DNA of 6,637 nt from Comamonas sp. lk (GCA_945901215.1 CAMDKE010000157.1:1-6637), one strand, 5' to 3'; shown: positions 1-5,958, numbered from the stretch's first letter. The notes: a model not told the origin generated them from the sequence alone. Numbers and translations are program-made.

Positions 1-1364
1 GCCTGCTGGACCTTTACCGCGCCGCGCAAAGTTACGATTCCGCCTACCAGTCCGCGCAAGCCCAGTTCGCGGCCACGTCCGCCAGAGTTGAGCAAGCACT
101 GGCACTCAATACGCCCACGGTGGCCCTGCAGGCTGGGCTTAAACGCGGCTGGGAACAAGGAAGCAGTTCGACCGATTCCACCAGCACCAACGAGCTCGGC
201 ATCCCGTACTCAACCACAGATTCGACCAGCGATAAGGCGCAAACCGACGCCAGCTTGGGTGTACAACTGTCCCAGCCCCTATACAACCGCGTAAACACGG
301 TGGTCTTGACCCAGGCCCAGCGCGGCGTGGCCATTGCCCAAGCCGCACTGAACGCCACTCAGCAGGACCTGATGGTGCGCGTGAGCTCGGCATACTTTGA
401 CGTGCTGGCAGCCACCGATAGTCTGGCCTTCGTTCGCGCACAAAAGGCAGCGGTAGCCGAGCAACTGGCATCGGCCAAGCGCAATTTTGAAGTGGGTACC
501 GCCACCATCACCGACGCGAGGGAAGCCCAAGCCCGCTTTGACCTGGTGCTGGCCCAGGAAATCGCCGCCGAGAACGACCTCACCATCAAGAAGAGCCTGC
601 TCAACCAGCAAGTTGGCATTGCCAGCGCAGAGCCCGTCGGCGTGCGCCTGCCCTTGCAGTTGCCCACCTTGATCGGTGGGGAAGCGCAGTGGACCGCCAC
701 CACCGAAGCAAATCAGCCCCAAATCCAGTCCAAACGGGTTGAGTTGGAATTGGCGCAACTGGAGTCGGAAAAGTCCCGCGCCAGCACGGCACCCTCCCTG
801 GCACTCAATGCGGCGGTGGGCAAATCGCTTCCATGGGGCGGGACCAGCACCTCGTCCAACAGCACCGGGATGACTGCAGCGGGCCAAGCTTTTAACAACA
901 GTATGTCAGGGACCAACACCCGCCCCGGCGACGGCCAAAGCGCATCGGTGGGCGTGACCCTGACGATTCCTTTGTTCACCGGTCGCACCCTAGACGCCCG
1001 CCTTAAAGAGACCGTGGCACTGGAAGAAAAAGCCCGCAACGACCTCGAAACCGTCCGACGCAATGCCCTGCAAACCACGCGCACCGTGTACTACGGTGTG
1101 CAATCGGTTTTGGGCCAGGTCAAAGCCTATGAAGCAGCCGAGGTTTCCAGCCAAAGCGCCCTGGATGCCAACAAACTGGGCTACCAGGTGGGCGTGCGCA
1201 TCAACATCGACGTGCTGAACTCGCAAAGCCAGTTGTTTGACACCAAGGCCAAGCTGGCCAAGGCCCGCTACGACGTGTTGGTGGGCGGACTCAAGCTGCG
1301 CCAGGCGGCGGGTACGCTGGCGGAATCGGACCTGCAAAACGTCAACGCCTTGTTGGCAAAATAG
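1..1364 (+). CDS. tolC: TolC-family outer-membrane efflux channel, 5'-truncated by the window
   Basis: This is the outer-membrane exit duct of tripartite efflux pumps and type I secretion systems; it forms a trimeric beta-barrel with a long periplasmic helical tunnel. The frame is open from base 3 and gives 453 visible residues. It begins LLDLYRAAQSYDSAYQSAQ, which aligns with the very start of mature E. coli TolC, so only the signal peptide and a few residues are missing. Two OEP repeats are visible, about residues 1-210 and 225-450. Hallmarks are VGTATITDAREAQARFD (about 164-180) and the matching second-repeat segment GYQVGVRINIDVLNSQSQLF (about 393-412). The barrel strands flank Ser/Thr-rich extracellular loops near residues 54-82 and 278-315. 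In the periplasmic gate, E. coli Tyr362, Arg367 and Asp371 are kept as Tyr394, Arg399 and Asp403, but Asp374 is Asn406. A GTG at 120 is internal, not the start. The stop is TAG at 1362-1364. The gene is convergent with waaA. Family assignment is secure; the pump partner is unknown. Confidence 0.96.
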   Translation, partial: LLDLYRAAQSYDSAYQSAQAQFAATSARVEQALALNTPTVALQAGLKRGWEQGSSSTDSTSTNELGIPYSTTDSTSDKAQTDASLGVQLSQPLYNRVNTVVLTQAQRGVAIAQAALNATQQDLMVRVSSAYFDVLAATDSLAFVRAQKAAVAEQLASAKRNFEVGTATITDAREAQARFDLVLAQEIAAENDLTIKKSLLNQQVGIASAEPVGVRLPLQLPTLIGGEAQWTATTEANQPQIQSKRVELELAQLESEKSRASTAPSLALNAAVGKSLPWGGTSTSSNSTGMTAAGQAFNNSMSGTNTRPGDGQSASVGVTLTIPLFTGRTLDARLKETVALEEKARNDLETVRRNALQTTRTVYYGVQSVLGQVKAYEAAEVSSQSALDANKLGYQVGVRINIDVLNSQSQLFDTKAKLAKARYDVLVGGLKLRQAAGTLAESDLQNVNALLAK

Positions 1365-1377
1365 CGCGCATCAGCCC

Positions 1378-1393
1378 CGGCGCAAAAGCGCCG
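1378..1393. terminator. Hairpin between convergent tolC and waaA, possible bidirectional terminator
   Basis: A perfect 6-bp stem, CGGCGC and GCGCCG, closes an AAAA loop in the 35-bp gap between the tolC and waaA stop codons. Its place between convergent genes suggests transcription termination in both directions. No run of T follows on either strand, so it is not a canonical intrinsic terminator. It may only stabilise the 3' ends, or termination may be Rho-dependent. Confidence 0.45.
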
Positions 1394-1399
1394 CAGGCC

Positions 1400-2695
1400 C
1401 TAGATCCGCTGGCGGGCCAACCACGCAACGATGCGCGCGCAGGTGCGTAAAGCCGCACCCCGGTGGCGCAACGCAAACGCCAGCGCGGCGCTGCTGGCGG
1501 CCTCCAACTCCAGCGGGTCGTACACCAAGTGCAAGGCGTAGCCCAAGGCCTGAGGCAGATCTGGCAGCTCAAACGCTGCGCCTTCCACCTGCGCCAGCTC
1601 GGCAGCGGAGGCAAAATTAAAAGTGTGCGGACCCATCACCACCGGGCAGCCACAGGCAGCGGCCTCAATCAGGTTTTGCCCGCCCAGCGGCGCAAAACTG
1701 CCGCCCAACAAGGCCACGTCAGCCAACCCAAAATACAAAGCCATTTCGCCCACGCTGTCACCGATCCAGATGTCGGCGGGGGCAAAACCGCTTCCGTCCA
1801 CGCTGCGGCGCGACACGGTCAGGCCGGCAGCCACGCACAGCGCCGCCACGGCATCAAAGCGTTGTGGGTGGCGTGGCACCAGTAACCACTGCACGCTGCG
1901 CTCGGACCCGGATTGCGCGCGCAGCGCGTCTAAGAGCATTTGCTCTTCGCCCTCGCGCGAACTCGCCAGCAGCAGCACCGGCCGGCCCACGCTTTGGCGC
2001 AAGAACTGGCCCTGGGCGCACTGATCGGCTTGGGGCGTAGTGTCAAATTTCAGATTGCCCGTGGGTGCTTGCACCTGGGCACCCAGGCTTCGCAGCCGGG
2101 CCGCGTCGTCACCCGACTGCGGCCAGACCGCGCTCAGGCCACGAAACGCCGGCACGGCCAGCCAGTCCAGACGCTGCGCTTTGCGCAGGGATTTGGCGCT
2201 CAAGCGTGCGTTAACCAAACACACCGGTACTTGCGCTTGTACGCAGGCGTGCACCAGGTTGGGCCAGACCTCGGTCTCCACCAACAAACCGATGCGCGGG
2301 CGAAACTGCTGCACAAAACGCCGGGTGGCCAGAGGTGTGTCCCATGGCTGCCATACCTGCACATCGCCCGGCTGCAGCAAAGCGCGCCCCGCCTCTAGCC
2401 CGGTGGCAGTACCGTGGGTCAGCAGCAAGCGCATACCCGGCAGCGCCTGGCGCAGATGGCGCAGCAAGGGCGCAACCGCCCGTGTCTCGCCCAGCGACAC
2501 GGCATGGACCCAGATAAAGGGCTTGTCGGTCGGGGCAAGCCCGGCGTAGCATCCAAAACGCTGGGCCACATCTTGCCCATAGGCCGGTTCTTTACGCGAA
2601 CGCAGCAGCAGCTTCAGGCGCAGCAGCGGCTGCGCCAACACCATCGCGGCGCTGTACAAGCCCAAAGCTAGCCGCTCTGACCAGTGGGCCTTCAT
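1400..2695 (-). CDS. waaA: 3-deoxy-D-manno-octulosonic acid (Kdo) transferase
   Basis: This GT30-family enzyme transfers Kdo from CMP-Kdo to tetra-acylated lipid A precursor at the cytoplasmic face of the inner membrane, the first committed step of LPS core assembly. The product is 431 residues, close to the usual 420-430. A hydrophobic N-terminal segment (about 9-31, LALGLYSAAMVLAQPLLRLK) fits the known membrane anchor. Family motifs in order are HAVSLGE (64-70, with Glu70 matching the catalytic Glu of characterised WaaA), ETEVWPN (140-146), GNLKFD (213-218), VPRHPQRF (273-280), GDSVGEM (312-318), and GGSFAPLGGQNLIEAAACG (331-349) in the CMP-Kdo-binding C-terminal domain. I chose the ATG at 2695 over an in-frame ATG at 2770, because it matches the family N-terminus and has GGAGGT six bases upstream. 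The start overlaps the waaC stop as ATGA, so translation is probably coupled. Whether it adds one or two Kdo residues cannot be read from the sequence. Confidence 0.96.
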   Translation of the reverse strand: MKAHWSERLALGLYSAAMVLAQPLLRLKLLLRSRKEPAYGQDVAQRFGCYAGLAPTDKPFIWVHAVSLGETRAVAPLLRHLRQALPGMRLLLTHGTATGLEAGRALLQPGDVQVWQPWDTPLATRRFVQQFRPRIGLLVETEVWPNLVHACVQAQVPVCLVNARLSAKSLRKAQRLDWLAVPAFRGLSAVWPQSGDDAARLRSLGAQVQAPTGNLKFDTTPQADQCAQGQFLRQSVGRPVLLLASSREGEEQMLLDALRAQSGSERSVQWLLVPRHPQRFDAVAALCVAAGLTVSRRSVDGSGFAPADIWIGDSVGEMALYFGLADVALLGGSFAPLGGQNLIEAAACGCPVVMGPHTFNFASAAELAQVEGAAFELPDLPQALGYALHLVYDPLELEAASSAALAFALRHRGAALRTCARIVAWLARQRI

Positions 2696-3711
2696 CCCCA
2701 CACCTCCGATGGGTCGGCTGGTGCTTTGGAGCGCTCGTGCGCACCACGTGCCGCCTCCCAGGCAGCCCAAGCCTGGGCCACGTTGGGCGGGGCCGCACCC
2801 CCGATAGCCACCTGGTGGGCGCAGCCCACCGGCCCGGCACGCCAGGCGCGGGGTTGACTGAAAATTTGCACATGCGGCAGGTCCAGCGCCACCGCCAGAT
2901 GGCTAAGGCCCGAATCCACACCAATAACTCCGCGTGATGCCGCCATGCGCTGCGCCACTTGCGCAAGCGACAGCGAGGGCCACACACGCGCCTGCGGCCC
3001 CAGTGCCTGGGCGATGCGCTGCACCCGCGCCAACTCCAGGCCACCCACCTGGGGCAGCTCCACCGTGTGGCCTTGGGCAATAAGCCGCTGCCCAAGGGCG
3101 ATCCAATCGCCCTCAGGCCATTCGTTGTCGGCGCGCGTGGTGCCATGGGCCAAGACCACGCCGTAGCGCTCATCCTCCACAGCGTCCATCGCCAGGAGTG
3201 CCAGCGGGTAGATGTTGGGGCCGGCAACCGTGTAACCCAGCGCCTGCGCGGCCAGCAACCGGTAGCGCGCCACGGCATGGATGCGTTGGGGCATGGGCAC
3301 CAAGCGGTCTAGCAGCCAGCGCACCGGCCACTCGTAAGCACAGGCTTCGCTGGCGTTGGCGTAGGTGGCGCGAAAGCCACCGGGCACCAGGCGCGCGCTG
3401 CGCGCCACCAAGGCAGATTTGACGAGGCCCTGAAAATCAATCACCGCGTCATAGGCCTGATCCTGCAGTTGCTTGGCAAACGCCGCTCGCTCGTGGCGGG
3501 TGGACGCGGAAAACCACGACTTGCGCCAGCGCCGCTGCGCGATCGGCAACACGCGCCGCAAGCCGCTTACCTCTTGTACCAGAGGCGCAAAGGCCTCCTC
3601 TACCACCCAGTCAATCTGTGCCTGCGCAAAGGCCTGACGAATGTCGTGCACCACCGGCATCGTCTGCACCACGTCGCCCAGAGACGAGAGCTTGACGATC
3701 AATATGCGCAT
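2692..3711 (-). CDS. waaC: LPS heptosyltransferase I (ADP-heptose:Kdo transferase)
   Basis: This GT9-family enzyme adds the first L-glycero-D-manno-heptose from ADP-heptose to Kdo of the LPS inner core, in the cytoplasm. The 339-residue product resembles E. coli WaaC along its whole length. Examples are MRILIVKLSSLGDVVQTMP (1-19, with Asp13 at the catalytic-base position), DWVVEEAF (34-41), RRWRKSWFSA (60-69), YDAVIDFQGLVKSA (87-100), HGTTRADNEWPEGDW (189-203) and GVDSGLSHL (264-272, nucleotide-sugar site). E. coli Lys192 aligns with Asn196 here. The open frame extends upstream to 3987, but those 92 codons are Arg/Cys/Trp-rich and lie over the mutase gene in another frame, so the ATG at 3711 is the start. 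No clear Shine-Dalgarno precedes it. It follows the mutase gene by 37 bp and its TGA overlaps the waaA ATG. I rate WaaC far above WaaF because of the N-terminal match and the waaA linkage. Confidence 0.95.
   Translation of the reverse strand: MRILIVKLSSLGDVVQTMPVVHDIRQAFAQAQIDWVVEEAFAPLVQEVSGLRRVLPIAQRRWRKSWFSASTRHERAAFAKQLQDQAYDAVIDFQGLVKSALVARSARLVPGGFRATYANASEACAYEWPVRWLLDRLVPMPQRIHAVARYRLLAAQALGYTVAGPNIYPLALLAMDAVEDERYGVVLAHGTTRADNEWPEGDWIALGQRLIAQGHTVELPQVGGLELARVQRIAQALGPQARVWPSLSLAQVAQRMAASRGVIGVDSGLSHLAVALDLPHVQIFSQPRAWRAGPVGCAHQVAIGGAAPPNVAQAWAAWEAARGAHERSKAPADPSEVWG
2702..2707 (-). promoter_or_regulatory. Strong Shine-Dalgarno for waaA
   Basis: On the minus strand this reads GGAGGT, fully complementary to the 16S anti-Shine-Dalgarno, six bases before the ATG at 2695. 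It lies inside the last codons of waaC (Glu-Val of SEVWG). It fixes the waaA start and gives waaA its own initiation signal in addition to coupling with waaC. Confidence 0.85.
3071..3113 (-). repeat. Two overlapping inverted repeats inside waaC
   Basis: One inverted repeat has 9-bp arms, CCTTGGGCA at 3071-3079 and TGCCCAAGG at 3089-3097, with a 9-base spacer. The next has 8-bp arms, AGGGCGAT at 3095-3102 and ATCGCCCT at 3106-3113, with a 3-base loop. They share bases 3095-3097, so both hairpins cannot form fully in one mRNA. The stretch encodes the segment EGDWIALGQRLIAQG of WaaC. Coding constraint may explain it. Confidence 0.5.
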
Positions 3712-3748
3712 CGGGCCGTGGTGCTGATGGCGCACGCAACTTGCACGG

Positions 3749-5131
3749 TCAGTGCGCCGCTTGCTCGAAATGCGCGTCGGGCTTGACGGCGCGCAGCAGC
3801 GCCAGCATGGCCGCCTCAATGCGCGTAAGCGCCTCGGGCGTGTGGCCCTCAAAGCGCAACACGAGCACCGGCGTGGTGTTAGACGCGCGTACCAGGCCAA
3901 AGCCATCAGGCCAGTCCACACGCAGGCCGTCAATGGTGTTGAGCACCGCCGGCGCCACAAAATCCGCGCGCGCCACCAGTTGCGCAACCACGCTGTGCGG
4001 CTCGCCCTCGGCGCAAGGCACGTTGAGCTCGGGCGTGGAAAAGCTGGTGGGCAAAGCGTGCAAGAGCGCGTTGGAGTCGGCCACTTTGCTCACAATTTCC
4101 AGCAAGCGGCAACCGGCGTAGGTGCCGTCGTCAAAACCAAACCAGCGCTCTTTGAAGAAGATGTGGCCGCTCATCTCGCCGCCCAAGGGCGAATCGAGTT
4201 CGCGCATTTTGGCCTTGATAAGCGAATGGCCGGTTTTAAACATCAGCGGCACGCCACCGGCCGCCTCAATGGCCGGGGCCAGGCGCTGAGAGCACTTCAC
4301 GTCAAACACAATGGTGCCGCCTGGCACGCGCGAAAGCACGTCCTGGGCAAACAGCATCATCTGCCGGTCGGGGAAGATGTTGCTGCCGTCGCGGGTAACT
4401 ATCCCTAGGCGGTCGCCATCGCCGTCAAATGCCAGGCCGAGTTCGGCGTCGCTGGCCTGCAGGGCGGCAATCAGGTCGCGCAGGTTTTCGGGCTTGCTGG
4501 GGTCGGGATGGTGGTTGGGAAAGTTGCCATCGACCTCGCTGTACAGCTCAGTCACTTCGCAGCCGATGGCGCGCAAGATGGCCGGCGCCGAGGCGCCGGC
4601 CACACCGTTGCCGCAGTCCACCACGATTTTCAGGGGGCGCGCCAGGCGGATGTCGCCGACGATTTTTGCGGTGTAAGCGGACAGCACGTCAGCGCTGGTG
4701 CAAGTGCCACCGCTTTGCAGCGCCCAGGACTCGTCAACCATCATCTGGCGCAGGGCCTGAATCTCGTCGCCGTAAATCGCTTTGCCACCCATCACCATCT
4801 TGAAGCCGTTGTAGTCGCGCGGGTTGTGGCTACCGGTCACCTGAATGCCGCTACTGCACAAGGTGCAAGCGGCGAAGTAGAGCATGGGCGTTGTGACCAT
4901 GCCAACATCAATCACCTGCACGCCCACGTCTTGCAGGCCGCGCATCAGGGCTATGCAGAGCGCCGGGCCGCTCAAGCGCCCATCCCTACCCACTGCCACT
5001 GTCGTTTGCCCTTGGCTCAGCGCCACCGTACCAAAAGCCCGACCCAGGCGCAGGGCGACTTCTTCATTGACTGTGCTAGGGACAATGCCTCGGATGTCAT
5101 AGGCTTTGAAGATGGCGGGTGAGATGGACAT
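3749..5131 (-). CDS. Phosphomannomutase/phosphoglucomutase (AlgC type)
   Basis: This alpha-D-phosphohexomutase interconverts the 6-phosphate and 1-phosphate of mannose and/or glucose through a phosphoserine enzyme, supplying nucleotide-sugar synthesis for LPS and exopolysaccharide. The 460 residues match Pseudomonas AlgC (463) in layout. Domain 1 has AYDIRG (10-15), VGRDGRLSGP (47-56) and the catalytic loop TGSHNP (99-104, phosphoserine Ser101). Domain 2 has VVDCGNGVAG (170-179), EVDGNFPNHHPDP (199-211) and the Mg-binding DGDGDR (236-241). Domain 3 has KTGHSLIK (299-306), the sugar-specificity loop GEMSGH (318-323) and KERWFGFDDG (327-336). Domain 4 has the phosphate-binding RASNTTP (415-421). 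The ATG at 5131 is preceded by AAGGGA. It is first in a block with waaC and waaA, which argues for an LPS-precursor role. The common names are manB, algC or pgm; dual Man/Glc specificity is likely from the AlgC-like motifs but not proven, so I give no symbol. Confidence 0.95.
   Translation of the reverse strand: MSISPAIFKAYDIRGIVPSTVNEEVALRLGRAFGTVALSQGQTTVAVGRDGRLSGPALCIALMRGLQDVGVQVIDVGMVTTPMLYFAACTLCSSGIQVTGSHNPRDYNGFKMVMGGKAIYGDEIQALRQMMVDESWALQSGGTCTSADVLSAYTAKIVGDIRLARPLKIVVDCGNGVAGASAPAILRAIGCEVTELYSEVDGNFPNHHPDPSKPENLRDLIAALQASDAELGLAFDGDGDRLGIVTRDGSNIFPDRQMMLFAQDVLSRVPGGTIVFDVKCSQRLAPAIEAAGGVPLMFKTGHSLIKAKMRELDSPLGGEMSGHIFFKERWFGFDDGTYAGCRLLEIVSKVADSNALLHALPTSFSTPELNVPCAEGEPHSVVAQLVARADFVAPAVLNTIDGLRVDWPDGFGLVRASNTTPVLVLRFEGHTPEALTRIEAAMLALLRAVKPDAHFEQAAH
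4579..4602. repeat. Perfect 11-bp inverted repeat with 2-base centre, inside the mutase gene
   Basis: The arms are TGGCCGGCGCC (4579-4589) and GGCGCCGGCCA (4592-4602), separated by GA. Every base of the arms pairs. It encodes the stretch around VAGASAPA, residues 177-184 of the mutase, just after the DCGNG motif. It would make a very stable hairpin in either strand. It may simply follow from Ala/Gly/Pro codon choice in a GC-rich genome. Confidence 0.6.
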
Positions 5132-5135
5132 GATT

Positions 5136-5178
5136 TCCCTTACAAATTAATTTATTGAACGATTTCACATACTCCGAA
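5136..5178 (-). promoter_or_regulatory. Likely mutase-waaC-waaA promoter region and Shine-Dalgarno
   Basis: The Shine-Dalgarno is AAGGGA on the minus strand (5136-5141), four bases before the mutase ATG. Just upstream is the most AT-rich patch of the window (5141-5160). It offers TAAATT (5149-5154) as a possible -10 element, with TTCGGA (5173-5178) at 18 bp as a weak -35 element. Box matches are poor, so the exact promoter is uncertain, though the location is the natural one for the operon promoter. Confidence 0.35.
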
Positions 5179-5389
5179 ATCCCGCAACGATTGTAGGTGC
5201 CAGCCACCGTCAGACCCCAAGGTCCATCGCTGGAAACGGCCAGCTAAACGCCATCGCCTGCGCATGGTTTGCCCCTACCATACCCGTGTTACTTCCGCTC
5301 CAATCCTGCGCGTACTATGGAGCACCCAAGACTCGCAATATGCGGCAGCATCGGCACACACAGTGGCGCTGGCCAAGGCCTTTAAGGCA

Positions 5390-5426
5390 TTGACTTCTTG
5401 ACGAGGCCATGCCTTGTTTCTACCTG
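5390..5426 (+). promoter_or_regulatory. Possible ogt promoter with tandem TTGAC motifs
   Basis: TTGACT (5390-5395) and TTGACG (5398-5403) each match five of six bases of the sigma-70 -35 consensus and are spaced eight bases apart. The best-spaced -10 candidate is TACCTG (5421-5426), 17 bp after the second motif, and it is weak. An inverted repeat, AAGGCAT (5384-5390) and ATGCCTT (5409-5415), brackets the motifs and could be an operator. A weak or activator-dependent promoter would fit, but this is tentative. Confidence 0.25.
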
Positions 5427-5448
5427 ACACACCTTGCCTCCTTAGAAC

Positions 5449-5958
5449 ATGCATCCTATGAAAACGACCCTGCAACCACTGCCCGCACGCAGCCACTTCG
5501 ACAGCCCTCTAGGCCCCATGACGCTAGCCGCTAGCAGCCACGGTCTGTGCGGCGTCTGGTTTGACGGGCAAAAGCACCAGAGCGACACCAGAACCTGGCC
5601 GCAAGACCCATCGCACCCGGTGCTGCTTAAAGCCCAGACGCAACTCGCCGAGTACTTTGCCGGGCAGCGTAGCGCGTTTGACCTGTCACTGGACTTGGGT
5701 GACGGCACGGACTTTCAGCAACGCGTATGGCACGCCTTGTTAACAATCGCCCCAGGGGCCACCACCAGCTATGGTGCGCTGGCCCGGCGCATCGACCGAC
5801 CGCTGGCCGTGCGCGCCGTGGCTGCGGCCATTGGGCGTAACCCGATTTCCATCGTCGTGCCCTGCCACCGCGTGCTGGGTGCAGGCGGCGCGCTCACTGG
5901 CTATGCTGGCGGGCTGGACCGCAAGGCGGCCCTGCTGCAACTTGAAAGAACGGTTTGA
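5449..5958 (+). CDS. ogt: Methylated-DNA--protein-cysteine S-methyltransferase (Ogt type)
   Basis: This suicide DNA-repair protein moves the alkyl group from O6-alkylguanine (and O4-alkylthymine) to its own cysteine. The 169 residues match E. coli Ogt (171) in size and lack the N-terminal regulatory domain of Ada. An N-terminal ribonuclease-H-like domain (about 14-85) starts with FDSPLGPMTLAAS. The C-terminal domain (about 88-169) has FQQRVWHAL (89-97), TTSYGALA (105-112), RAVAAAIGRNP (122-132, with the Arg finger at 122 and the conserved Asn131), the active site VPCHRV (137-142, nucleophile Cys139), GYAGGLDRK (151-159) and the conserved Glu166. All key residues are intact. The start is ATG at 5449 or the in-frame ATG at 5458; neither has a good Shine-Dalgarno, and nothing conserved is lost with the shorter form. 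It overlaps the downstream transporter by four bases. No Ada-box or LexA-box was recognised. Confidence 0.95.
   Translation: MHPMKTTLQPLPARSHFDSPLGPMTLAASSHGLCGVWFDGQKHQSDTRTWPQDPSHPVLLKAQTQLAEYFAGQRSAFDLSLDLGDGTDFQQRVWHALLTIAPGATTSYGALARRIDRPLAVRAVAAAIGRNPISIVVPCHRVLGAGGALTGYAGGLDRKAALLQLERTV

Larger units (their letters stand above)
5132..5448. other. Divergent intergenic region between the mutase gene and ogt
   Basis: This 317-bp stretch separates the two divergently transcribed units and must hold at least one promoter for each. I see an AT-rich patch next to the mutase start, tandem TTGAC motifs and a small inverted repeat near ogt, described separately. The middle (about 5180-5380) has no recognised RNA gene, insertion-sequence end or binding site. 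A plus-strand frame is open from 5159 to a TGA at 5399-5401, with an ATG at 5264 that would give 45 residues. It has no Shine-Dalgarno and no family I recognise, so I do not call it a gene. Confidence 0.7.

Noticed and set aside
1243..1265. Direct repeat CCAAGGCC at 1243-1250 and 1258-1265 in tolC
   Set aside because: It follows from repeated Ala-Lys codons in a conserved helix (AKLAKAR) and has no wider repeat structure.
2696..2770. A 25-residue N-terminal extension of WaaA from the ATG at 2770
   Set aside because: It overlaps waaC, has no family similarity, and the ATG at 2695 has an ideal Shine-Dalgarno.
3712..3987. N-terminal extension of the waaC reading frame by 92 codons
   Set aside because: The extension is rich in Arg, Cys and Trp, lies wholly over the mutase 3' end in another frame, and precedes a start that matches the WaaC N-terminus exactly.
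5275..5496. A 73-codon minus-strand frame across the ogt start
   Set aside because: It runs antisense into ogt, has no recognisable domain and no supporting ribosome-binding site.
5522..5535. Repeated CGCTAGC near the start of ogt
   Set aside because: Two short copies within Leu-Ala-Ala-Ser codons; too short and too close to the coding pattern to mean anything.
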